Source: CAZKRU01 sp964555235
Lineage (GTDB): Bacteria; Verrucomicrobiota; Verrucomicrobiia; Methylacidiphilales; CAMAQI01
Length of the DNA: 42,717 nt
Assembly: GCA_964555235.1 (NCBI GenBank)
Contig: CAZKRU010000036.1
Span: 1 to 42,717, forward strand
Direction: 5' to 3'
The notes under the pieces are model-generated. The model was given only the letters and a program-made list of their open reading frames with translations, was not told the origin of the DNA and did no database searches. The translations under genes were made by a program, and so were the position numbers. Position 1 is the stretch's first letter; every line of letters starts with the position of its first letter. Shown here piece by piece: positions 1 through 7,505 of this stretch.

Positions 1-1089
1 GAGTTTTATTCCTGGGGGGTGGAGACCCGATTGCGTCATGATTGGGAGGCGTGGAATCAGAAGCATACATTCACCGGGGGATTCCTGACGACTTATACGA
101 CATCGCCCCGGACGGACAAACGCGGTACGAGCGCGAATGCGGAGGATGGGGTCACACGACGGCTTTCCTATCGGGAAACGATTTATGGGAGTTGGTTTGC
201 GGAAAATAAATTCACGTTTGGAGATCTTTCTGTGGTGCCGGGATTTCGTCTGGAAAATCTGGCGCAAAGCGTGAGCACGGAGCAAATGGTGGCTCCGACC
301 TCGCGTCGTGAAGGCGATGATTTGACCATCAAGCCGTTGGTTTCATTGGGAGCTTCGTATGATTTGAAGAATCAGACGGAGGTGTATGCGAACGTTTCGC
401 AAAGCTATCGTCCGACGATTTATACCGAGGCGTTGGTGCTTGACCCGACTGCGACGGTTCGGGGTGATATTGAAGAGTCCAATAGCTGGATGTATGAGGT
501 CGGCTATCGCGGAACTCCTCAAAGTTGGTTGGATTACGATACGAGTCTCTTTTTGGTTGATTTGGACAACAAACTCGGAACGATTGGAGGAGTAGTTCAA
601 AATGTCGGACGCTCGTGGAATTACGGATGGGATGCTGCCGTGGATCTGGATCTATTTGGTGTTTACAGTGAGGTGGCGCAGAGTGATTTTTCATCGCGTT
701 TTGGGTCCTTTAGTCTCTATGGATCGACGACCTTGATGTCCTCGGAAATTATCAGTGGAGCCGCCGATGGAAATGATCCCCAGTATGCGCCGGATTATCA
801 GGTTCGGAGTGGCGTGATTTACAAGTGGAAAGATCGTCTGAAGTTGGCTTTTCTAGGGACCTTGGTTGCGGATCAATATGCGGATGACAGTCGAACGGCC
901 AATCGGCATATTCCTTCCTACATGGTGTGGGATCTGACGGCGGAGTGGAAGGTTTACAAAGATTACGTTAGTTTGGTGGGGGGGATTAACAATCTTTTAG
1001 ATGAAGACTATTATACTCGTATTCGTGGGGATGGAATTGATCCCGCATACGGAAGAAATTTCTATGTCGGGATTGGTTTGCAGTATTGA
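1..1089 (+). CDS. TonB-dependent receptor, C-terminal part (5' end outside window)
   Basis: The frame is open from base 1, so the gene begins before the window; the GTG at 19 is internal. About 360 residues of an outer-membrane beta-barrel are visible: alternating aromatic/polar strands, a central RSYRPT-like segment (SQSYRPTIY, near residue 130) and a C-terminal GGINNLLDEDYYTR segment ending in a terminal aromatic (LQY). These are hallmarks of TonB-dependent siderophore or substrate receptors, and the layout is most like FecA-type ferric citrate receptors. The plug domain and TonB box lie outside the window, so the substrate cannot be assigned. It probably imports a chelated metal or an oligosaccharide across the outer membrane using the TonB proton motive force. 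There is a 103-nt gap before the next gene, so it is probably not in an operon with ppk. Confidence 0.85.
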   Translation, partial: EFYSWGVETRLRHDWEAWNQKHTFTGGFLTTYTTSPRTDKRGTSANAEDGVTRRLSYRETIYGSWFAENKFTFGDLSVVPGFRLENLAQSVSTEQMVAPTSRREGDDLTIKPLVSLGASYDLKNQTEVYANVSQSYRPTIYTEALVLDPTATVRGDIEESNSWMYEVGYRGTPQSWLDYDTSLFLVDLDNKLGTIGGVVQNVGRSWNYGWDAAVDLDLFGVYSEVAQSDFSSRFGSFSLYGSTTLMSSEIISGAADGNDPQYAPDYQVRSGVIYKWKDRLKLAFLGTLVADQYADDSRTANRHIPSYMVWDLTAEWKVYKDYVSLVGGINNLLDEDYYTRIRGDGIDPAYGRNFYVGIGLQY

Positions 1090-1157
1090 CTGAAACGAAA
1101 GCGGTGATGGGGAGAGGTTGCAGGCGGTATTGTTGCAGAAAGGTCACAATTCTGGAG

Positions 1158-1186
1158 TTGTTGCTTTGCGGAAGATTGGATAGGCT
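1158..1186 (+). promoter_or_regulatory. Possible sigma-70 promoter of ppk
   Basis: TTGTTG, 17 nt, TAGGCT lies directly before the polyphosphate kinase gene. The -10 ends 6 nt before the ATG at 1193 and no ribosome binding site is visible, so the transcript would be nearly leaderless. The match to consensus is only moderate. Confidence 0.3.
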
Positions 1187-1192
1187 TTTTCC

Positions 1193-3352
1193 ATGGGAAA
1201 AAAGGATGATCAAGAAGTCTCCGCATTTGCTTCGCCTGAATACTTCATTAGCCGTGAACTAAGCTGGCTGGAGTTTAATCAACGCGTCTTGGAGGAGGCG
1301 CAAGACCCTTCACAACCCCTTCTGGAACGACTTCGCTTTCTTTGTATTGTGAGCAATAATCTGGATGAATTTTTTGAGGTCCGTGTTGCGGGAATCAAGC
1401 AGCAGATTGAAAATAATACGGATGAAGATCCCTTCGACGGAATGACCCCTCGCGAGGTATTCGAAGCGATTCAGCGTCGCGCGCACCAGATGTCTCGCGA
1501 TCAGTATGCGTTGTGGAATCAAGAGTTGAGGGGATTGTTGCGGGATGAGGGGATTATTGTTGAAGAAATCGATGAGCTGGACGGTGAGGATCTCGAGTGG
1601 GCACGAAATCACTTTCGGCAGGAAATTTTTCCGGTTTTGACGCCTCTGGCGGTTGATCCGAGTCATCCCTTCCCCCAGCTGGCCAATAAGAGTCACAATC
1701 TCATCGTGCAGCTGGACCGGCGTCAATCGGGGGAACTTCATTCTTATGCGATTGTCCAGATTCCGAGAATTCTTCCCCGGCTGGTTCCGTTGCCATCAAA
1801 AGGAAAAACCCACCGTTACATTTACTTGAGTCGGGTGGTGAAGCATTTTATTGAAGAGTTATTTCCTGGTGAGAAAGTGATGGAATGCCGCTCGTTCCGT
1901 TTAACACGCAATAGCGATCTCTACATTGACGAGGAAGAGGCGGAAAACTTGTTGCGGCATATTGAAGAAGAGCTGCGGAAACGAAACAAGGGCAATGTTG
2001 TTCGCTTGGAAATTCATGAAGGGTGTCCTCCAGCGCTCGAGCGGTATCTCATGGAGATGTTTAAGCTTACCCGTGAGGATATTTATCATCACTCCGATCC
2101 GATTACTTTCACGCATCTGATGCCACTTTGTAATCACGAGGATTTTCCCCATCTCCGGGATCGTCCGTGGTCGCCGGTCACTCCTCCCGCGTTAGCTCCG
2201 GAGCATTCGCTGTTCGAGGTTCTCCGGGAAAGTGATATGCTGCTGCATCATCCGTACGAGAGTTTTAATGTAGTGGTTGATTTTGTGGAAAAAGCGGCGG
2301 AGGATCCGAATGTTTTGGGGATCAAGATGACGCTTTATCGCACGAGCGGTGATTCTCCAATTGTGCGGGCATTGATTCAGGCGGCGCTCCAAGGAAAGCA
2401 GGTAACGGTTTTGGTGGAGCTCAAGGCGCGTTTTGACGAGGAAAATAATATCGCCTGGGCGCGTCAGATGGAAGAATCCGGGGTTCACGTTCTCTACGGA
2501 ATTGTGGGATTGAAGATTCACTCCAAAATGTTGCTGGTGGTGCGCCGTGATGAAGATCGAATTCGTGCTTACGTGCATCTGGGGACGGGAAACTATCACC
2601 CGCGCACTGCAAAAATTTATACGGATTTAAGTTTTCTGACGACCCGTCCCGAATTGACGCAGGAAGTGGCGGCGTTGTTTAATATTTTGACCGGAATGGG
2701 GCGTTTCCAAGGAATTCAAAAACTCCTGGTGGCTCCGTTTGATCTTTCCCGCCGCTTCAAAGAGCTTATCGCAAAAGAAACCGAATTTGCGCGTCAGGGA
2801 AAGCCGGCCCGGATCATCGCCAAGATGAACTCGTTGGTGGAGGACGAAGTTATTCGGGCGCTTTATGAAGCTTCATCGGCGGGAGTGAAGGTGGAGCTGA
2901 TTGTTCGGGGAATCTGTTGCTTGCGTCCCGGAATTCCAGGCGTCAGTGAAAATATCCGGGTGATCAGCATCGTGGGACGATTTTTGGAACACAGCCGGAT
3001 TTTCTATTTTGAAAACGGAGGGGATTCCAAAGTTTATCTCGGAAGTGCGGATTGGATGGGGCGCAATTTTTTCAAGCGGGTTGAAGTCGTTTTTCCGATT
3101 GAGGATGGGTCGTTGAAACGCAGGGTGGTTGAAGAAATCCTGGGAACCCTCCTTCGTGACTGTGTCAAAGCGCGGGAACTTCAGTCGAATGGCCTCTATC
3201 GACGGCTTCGTCCGGAAGAAGGACAAACACCGCATCAAGCGCAGATGACTTTTCGGGAGTTGGCCCGACGTGAAGTGGCGAAGCGGGATCGGGAGGAGAA
3301 GGAATTCGAAATTATTCCTCTTCGACGTCCTCACGAGGCAGAGCTCCGCTGA
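1193..3352 (+). CDS. ppk1: Polyphosphate kinase 1
   Basis: 719 residues, close to the usual 690-720 of PPK1. The enzyme reversibly moves the gamma phosphate of ATP onto inorganic polyphosphate, usually at the inner membrane face. The N-terminal domain opens with the family hallmark SRELSWLEFNQRVL (from residue 21), followed by the head domain and two phospholipase-D-like catalytic domains. His443 in KIHSKML matches the autophosphorylated histidine, and His600 in EHSRIFYF is the second conserved catalytic histidine. The ATG at 1193 has no clear ribosome binding site, but the protein start aligns with the family. No ppx (exopolyphosphatase) gene is adjacent, so it looks monocistronic. Confidence 0.97.
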   Translation: MGKKDDQEVSAFASPEYFISRELSWLEFNQRVLEEAQDPSQPLLERLRFLCIVSNNLDEFFEVRVAGIKQQIENNTDEDPFDGMTPREVFEAIQRRAHQMSRDQYALWNQELRGLLRDEGIIVEEIDELDGEDLEWARNHFRQEIFPVLTPLAVDPSHPFPQLANKSHNLIVQLDRRQSGELHSYAIVQIPRILPRLVPLPSKGKTHRYIYLSRVVKHFIEELFPGEKVMECRSFRLTRNSDLYIDEEEAENLLRHIEEELRKRNKGNVVRLEIHEGCPPALERYLMEMFKLTREDIYHHSDPITFTHLMPLCNHEDFPHLRDRPWSPVTPPALAPEHSLFEVLRESDMLLHHPYESFNVVVDFVEKAAEDPNVLGIKMTLYRTSGDSPIVRALIQAALQGKQVTVLVELKARFDEENNIAWARQMEESGVHVLYGIVGLKIHSKMLLVVRRDEDRIRAYVHLGTGNYHPRTAKIYTDLSFLTTRPELTQEVAALFNILTGMGRFQGIQKLLVAPFDLSRRFKELIAKETEFARQGKPARIIAKMNSLVEDEVIRALYEASSAGVKVELIVRGICCLRPGIPGVSENIRVISIVGRFLEHSRIFYFENGGDSKVYLGSADWMGRNFFKRVEVVFPIEDGSLKRRVVEEILGTLLRDCVKARELQSNGLYRRLRPEEGQTPHQAQMTFRELARREVAKRDREEKEFEIIPLRRPHEAELR

Positions 3353-3425
3353 AGCACCTCGGATCGGGCTTTCATCGGCTTTAGATTCGAAGTGGAGAGG
3401 GGGCGCTTTCGAGGGAAATACCAAG

Positions 3426-3453
3426 TTGACGTGGTCCGATCTGATTCTATGCT
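3426..3453 (+). promoter_or_regulatory. Sigma-70-like promoter of the cheW-like gene
   Basis: TTGACG, 16 nt, TATGCT is a good vegetative promoter match. It is followed by a strong ribosome binding site AAGGAG at 3467-3472, 5 nt before the ATG at 3478. This suggests the gene is transcribed separately from ppk1. Confidence 0.5.
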
Positions 3454-3477
3454 AAAAGGTAGAACCAAGGAGTTGGA

Positions 3478-3984
3478 ATGAGTACGAGTCATATGGAAAC
3501 TGCTGCCGTCAAAACGCAGGGATCTGCCGTTAAATATCTCACCTTCGTACTGGGACACGAATCGTACGGGGTTGGGGTTCTCAAGGTTCGCGAGATTATT
3601 CGGATGTTGAATATCACCCCGGTTCCCAAAATGCCGGAGTATCTCAAAGGAGTGATCAATCTTCGGGGAAAAGTGATCCCGGTGATCGATCTCCGGTTGA
3701 GGTTTCGCCTCCATGAGACAGGGATGACGGAACGGACCTGCATTGTGGTCGTTCAAGTTAAACATTCTTCCGGAAATATCTCCCAAGTCGGTTTGATTGT
3801 GGATGCGGTGGAGGAAGTGGTGAGTATTTCAACTGCGGAAATTGAGCAAGCGCCTGATTTTGGAAGCAAGCTCAAGACGGATTATATCATGGGTATGGCC
3901 CGGGTGAAGGGAGCCGTTAAAACGCTTTTGGATATCGATCTGGTGGTTTCCGCCGATGAGCTGGAAAGTCTTGCGGTCGGTTGA
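3478..3984 (+). CDS. cheW: CheW-like chemotaxis adaptor protein
   Basis: 168 residues made almost entirely of one CheW-like SH3-type domain. Motifs include YLTFVLGHESYGVGVLKVREI (residues about 19-39) and LRGKVIPVIDLRLRF (about 62-76). CheW couples methyl-accepting receptors to the CheA kinase in the cytoplasm. The start is fixed by AAGGAG 5 nt upstream. No cheA, receptor, response regulator or motility gene is near, so this is an orphan adaptor; it could serve a chemosensory array encoded elsewhere, including one controlling pili rather than flagella. The family assignment is secure, the partner is unknown. Confidence 0.92.
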   Translation: MSTSHMETAAVKTQGSAVKYLTFVLGHESYGVGVLKVREIIRMLNITPVPKMPEYLKGVINLRGKVIPVIDLRLRFRLHETGMTERTCIVVVQVKHSSGNISQVGLIVDAVEEVVSISTAEIEQAPDFGSKLKTDYIMGMARVKGAVKTLLDIDLVVSADELESLAVG

Positions 3985-4019
3985 TGCGACGGTTTTGATG
4001 GCTTCATCTTTTTGAGAAT

Positions 4020-5240
4020 GTGAATTCGGCGCTTCCCACTTCAGCGGCGTTGACCGTAATCGGGGGCGGACTGGTTGGGCTTGCGACGGCCTATCGATAT
4101 CTCGAAAATTTCCCAGGAGCATCCGTGGTGGTGCTGGAAAAGGACGGTCGAGTCGCCTGTCAGCAATCGACGCATAACAGTGGGGTTCTCCACGCCGGAC
4201 TTTATTATAAACCAGGATCCGAAAAAGCGAAGCTCTGTGTCGGGGGGCTTCGACAGATGATTGAGTTTTGCCAGCAACATCACGTGGCTCATGAAGTGTG
4301 TGGAAAAGTGGTTATCGCGACGGAACCGGAGGAGCTTCCCCGGTTGGAGCGACTTTACGAACGAGGGATTCAAAATGGATTGGAAGGGCTCCGGAAATTA
4401 ACACGCGAAGAAATTCGTGAGATTGAACCTCATGCCGCAGGAATTGCCGGAGTGAGAGTTCCTCAAGAAGGGATTGTCGACTATCGAGGAGTGGCAGATG
4501 CGTTGGTTCGAGAAATTGAACGCATGGGAGGAAAGATTGTCTTGCGAGCCCGGGTCTTGAGAGGAATCTCAGAAGGAAGCGGCTATCGCTTGGTGACAGC
4601 CCAAGGTGAGATCCTTTCGAAACAGGTGATTAATTGTGCGGGACTTCACTCTGATCAGGTTGTGGAAGCGTTGGGGCAAAAACGTCCGGCGCGGATTATT
4701 CCCTTTCGAGGAGAGTACTTTCAAATTAAAGCGGAGCGGCAGCATTTGGTGAAGCATCTGATTTATCCGGTTCCGGATCCAACGTTTCCATTTCTCGGGG
4801 TGCATTTCACCCGGATGGTTCAGGGAGGCGTGGAGGCGGGGCCGAATGCGGTGTTGGCCTTTGCGAGGGAAGGGTATCGAAAATCAGAAATTCACGGAGG
4901 CGAGCTCTGGGATGCTTTGAGCTACGGAGGACTCTGGCGATTTATGGGAAAGCATGCGGGAATGGCGGCCGCAGAACTTTATCGGTCCTTCAGTCAGAGA
5001 GCGTTTTGCGCCTCCCTGCAGCGATTGGTTCCGGAAATTCAAAATGACGATCTTGAGGAGGGAGGCGCCGGAGTTCGTGCCCAGGCAATGTTTCCCAACG
5101 GAAACTTAGTTGAAGACTTTCTTCTGGTGCATCAAGGGGCGGTCTTGCATGTCGTGAATGCACCCTCTCCGGCGGCGACGTCGTCATTGGCAATTGGGGC
5201 GAAGATTGTGGAGACTGTGACTGGAAGCATGAACTGTTAA
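4020..5240 (+). CDS. lhgO: L-2-hydroxyglutarate oxidase
   Basis: 406 residues, matching the usual length of about 400. This FAD-dependent oxidase of the DAO superfamily converts L-2-hydroxyglutarate to 2-oxoglutarate, removing a side product of central metabolism. The dinucleotide-binding motif GGGLVGLATAYR is at residues 15-26. The family signature HNSGVLHAGLYYKPGS follows at about 58-73, and the flavin-contact region APSPAATSSLAIG lies near the C-terminus. The start is GTG at 4020; the ATG two bases earlier is followed at once by a stop. It begins 35 nt after the cheW-like gene but shows no functional link to it. Confidence 0.92.
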   Translation: MNSALPTSAALTVIGGGLVGLATAYRYLENFPGASVVVLEKDGRVACQQSTHNSGVLHAGLYYKPGSEKAKLCVGGLRQMIEFCQQHHVAHEVCGKVVIATEPEELPRLERLYERGIQNGLEGLRKLTREEIREIEPHAAGIAGVRVPQEGIVDYRGVADALVREIERMGGKIVLRARVLRGISEGSGYRLVTAQGEILSKQVINCAGLHSDQVVEALGQKRPARIIPFRGEYFQIKAERQHLVKHLIYPVPDPTFPFLGVHFTRMVQGGVEAGPNAVLAFAREGYRKSEIHGGELWDALSYGGLWRFMGKHAGMAAAELYRSFSQRAFCASLQRLVPEIQNDDLEEGGAGVRAQAMFPNGNLVEDFLLVHQGAVLHVVNAPSPAATSSLAIGAKIVETVTGSMNC

Positions 5241-5340
5241 CTTAATAACCCTTAAGCGATTACCTCTCCCCTCAGATTCAAATTTTGACCAAAATCCAGT
5301 ATTGAACCAAAACGTGGCGGTGGAGCCTAGTTCGACTTCT

Positions 5341-5568
5341 TCATAATTTCCGATAAATCAAAAATGTCGTGAGAATACAAATCAGAACAGTAAGAACGAT
5401 AACTCGGCGATTCCAGTGATCTCTTGCTGGAATAGCTGCACCTGATTTCCGAGCTTCATTACGTTCAATGCGGTTTTTTTGGCCTCTGAACCACGAATAA
5501 ATATCCGCGATTATCGAGATTAAATCGAGAAGAGACAATATCGCCTCGATCAAGCTTAGAAATTCCAT
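5341..5568 (-). CDS. Small hypothetical protein with two membrane segments
   Basis: About 75 residues from the ATG at 5568. The frame extends upstream to a TTG at 5601, but the ATG is preferred. A hydrophobic N-terminal helix (FLSLIEAILSLLDLISIIADIYSW) is followed by a basic, charged stretch (about 20 residues) and a C-terminal transmembrane helix (VIVLTVLICILTTFLIY). I recognise no family. The membrane pattern and amino-acid composition look like a real gene, but no ribosome binding site is evident. It converges on lhgO and stands alone. Confidence 0.45.
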   Translation of the reverse strand: MEFLSLIEAILSLLDLISIIADIYSWFRGQKNRIERNEARKSGAAIPARDHWNRRVIVLTVLICILTTFLIYRKL

Positions 5569-5665
5569 GCGTACTGCTTTCTTTGTATCACAGTGATTCA
5601 ACCGATTCCTAAATTCCTGCGCAGATCTGCTCGCAAAGCTGCATCGCGCTGCAGGCGGGGACCGT

Positions 5666-5741
5666 TCGCAGAGTCTGATGAGGGGTGCTTTTAAGCAAGC
5701 AAAATCTCTGCGGCCTCTGCGAGCTCCGCGCGGGAAAAATA
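5666..5741. repeat. Degenerate CTCTGCG-type intergenic repeat
   Basis: TCGCAGAG (5666-5673) is mirrored by CTCTGCGA (5715-5722), and the stretch continues with CTCTGCGGCC and CTCCGCGCGG-type words. A small GCTTTTAAGC palindrome lies between. Similar words recur at 12211-12274 and 32946-32976, so this is a dispersed non-coding repeat. The rest of the 5569-5811 gap holds nothing else I recognise. Confidence 0.4.
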
Positions 5742-5811
5742 GCCCATTTGATTAATGAAATGATTCTGGGCTTGCGCTTCGACGGAAAATAGGGGAAATC
5801 TTCTGAATCGC

Positions 5812-6756
5812 ATGAGAGTCGTATTTATCGGAACTTCACCCTTTGGTTCGCCCGCATTGACGGCATTGGCTCAACATCCGGATCATACCGTGGTCGGAGT
5901 CATTACCCAGCCGGATCGTCCCTCAGGACGGCAGATGAAACCGACTTCGAGCCCGATTAAGGAATTAGCACTCAGATTGCACCTGACGATTTTTCAGCCG
6001 GAAAAAATTGGCCAGAAATCTTCGATGGACCAGATTCGCTACATGAAGCCGGATGTCATGATCGTTGCCGCCTATGGCCAAATCTTACCGAAGGAAGTTT
6101 TGGGACTTCCCCAGCTCGGTTGCTTGAATATTCATGGATCCATTCTTCCTCAATATCGTGGCGCAGCGCCGATTCAGGCAGCCATGCTCAACCGGGAAAA
6201 ACAGACTGGGGTAACGATCATGTGGATGGATGAGGGGTTGGATACGGGGGATATTCTTTTGATCGAAAAAACGAAGATCAAGGATGATGATACCGCACAG
6301 ACGCTGCATGATCGATTGAGTATTCTGGGAGGTGAGGCGACGATGGATGCCTTGGGGATGATTGCCAAGGGGAAGGCGCCCCGGATCAAGCAGGACAGCA
6401 GCAAGTCTTCCTACGCGAAAAAATTAAAAAAAGAAGATGGCCGGATCGATTGGAGCAAGTCAAAACGCGATATCGAGGCTCATATTCGTGCGATGACGCC
6501 GTGGCCCTCTGCTTACACGTGGGTTCCCGAAGGTCCGGATCAGCGGATGTTGAAAATTTTTACCGTCATTTTTTCGCGGCGAGCCAAGGGCAAGCCAGGA
6601 GAGGTGCTCCGGGTCGACAGTCACGGAATTTTGGTTGCGAGCGGCGGTCAGGGGGGGCTTTTACTTCGTGAGGTTCAACTTGAAGGAAAGAAGCGAATGC
6701 ACGCGGCGGAGTTTGCTCGTGGATTTAACCTGAAGGTCGGAACGATTTTGGAATAG
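5812..6756 (+). CDS. fmt: Methionyl-tRNA formyltransferase
   Basis: 314 residues, the standard length. The enzyme formylates initiator Met-tRNA with 10-formyltetrahydrofolate for translation initiation. The N-terminal formyltransferase domain has MRVVFIGTSPFGSPAL, the NIHGSILPQYRGAAPIQ segment (residues about 104-120) with the catalytic Asn and His, and MDEGLDTGDIL with the catalytic Asp (about 140-150). A C-terminal OB-like domain follows from about residue 205 (IDWSKSKRDIEAHIRAMTPWPSAY). There is no def (peptide deformylase) gene beside it, unlike many bacteria. The next gene follows 11 nt later with its own AGGAGA site, so the two are likely cotranscribed. Confidence 0.96.
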   Translation: MRVVFIGTSPFGSPALTALAQHPDHTVVGVITQPDRPSGRQMKPTSSPIKELALRLHLTIFQPEKIGQKSSMDQIRYMKPDVMIVAAYGQILPKEVLGLPQLGCLNIHGSILPQYRGAAPIQAAMLNREKQTGVTIMWMDEGLDTGDILLIEKTKIKDDDTAQTLHDRLSILGGEATMDALGMIAKGKAPRIKQDSSKSSYAKKLKKEDGRIDWSKSKRDIEAHIRAMTPWPSAYTWVPEGPDQRMLKIFTVIFSRRAKGKPGEVLRVDSHGILVASGGQGGLLLREVQLEGKKRMHAAEFARGFNLKVGTILE

Positions 6757-6767
6757 GAGATTGGTTC

Positions 6768-7505
6768 GTGCAAAGAAGGGTGATTATTTCTTTGCACGAT
6801 GTGCATCCCGGCAGCGCGTCAGTGATCGAGCGACAGCGCCAGGCATTGCTGGATTGGGGGGTTCGAACGGCATCACTGTTGGTCGTTCCTTATTTTCATC
6901 ACGGTCCCGGAGTGGAAGAGGATTCGTCTTTGTGTCGAAAGCTTGTCCAACGGAAAGCGGCGGGGGACGAACTCGTGCTTCACGGACATTTTCATGATTT
7001 GGAAGGACAACCTCCCCAGATGAGTGATTGGTTTTGGAGGAAATTTTATACGAACGGGGAGGCAGAGTTTTTGAGTTTGGAGGAAACATCCGCCCGGGCG
7101 CGCTGGCGGGATGGAGTGGCCTTTTTCAAGCGTCAAAATTGGAACTCGTCCGGATTTATTGCGCCTGCGTGGTTGATTCATCCGATGTTGATCGATTTAT
7201 TGCCTTCGCTCGGATTTCAATACACGGTCTTGCATCGCGAAATCGTGATTTTTGGAGAGAGACCCCGGAGGGATTCCGTTCCGACGCTTTGCTGGAGTAC
7301 GAGAGCACTCTGGCGACGAGGGGCATCGCTGGGGTGGAATGCCTGTTTTTTTCAACGGCTCCGAACCCTTCCTGTTTTTCGGATTTCCCTGCATCCCGGA
7401 GATTTTGAGCATCCCGTCATTTGGAGACAAATTGAGAAACTGATAAAATCGACCTTGGATCTCGGCTATGGCCCCATAACCTACGAGCAATATGCAACGG
7501 GTTGA
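6768..7505 (+). CDS. DUF2334-like polysaccharide deacetylase family protein
   Basis: 245 residues with a GTG start placed 7 nt after AGGAGA (6755-6760). The N-terminus reads VIISLHDVHPGS, with the Asp-Val-His metal-site motif of DUF2334/NodB-like deacetylases. HGHFHDL follows at about residue 70 and GFIAPAWLIHP at about 128. The fold is a divergent NodB barrel likely to remove acyl groups from a sugar. No signal peptide is visible, so it should act in the cytoplasm. Its last 14 bases overlap the following PHP-glycosyltransferase gene, implying translational coupling and a joint role in glycoconjugate or glycolipid synthesis. The exact substrate is unknown. Confidence 0.8.
   Translation: MQRRVIISLHDVHPGSASVIERQRQALLDWGVRTASLLVVPYFHHGPGVEEDSSLCRKLVQRKAAGDELVLHGHFHDLEGQPPQMSDWFWRKFYTNGEAEFLSLEETSARARWRDGVAFFKRQNWNSSGFIAPAWLIHPMLIDLLPSLGFQYTVLHREIVIFGERPRRDSVPTLCWSTRALWRRGASLGWNACFFQRLRTLPVFRISLHPGDFEHPVIWRQIEKLIKSTLDLGYGPITYEQYATG

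Noticed and set aside
2402..2412. GTAACGGTT in ppk1 as another regulon operator
   Set aside because: Lacks a second half-site at the right distance and lies inside a coding region.
5241..5300. CTTAATAACCCTTAAG after lhgO as a terminator
   Set aside because: Only a 5-bp A/T-rich stem without a T run; too weak to support.
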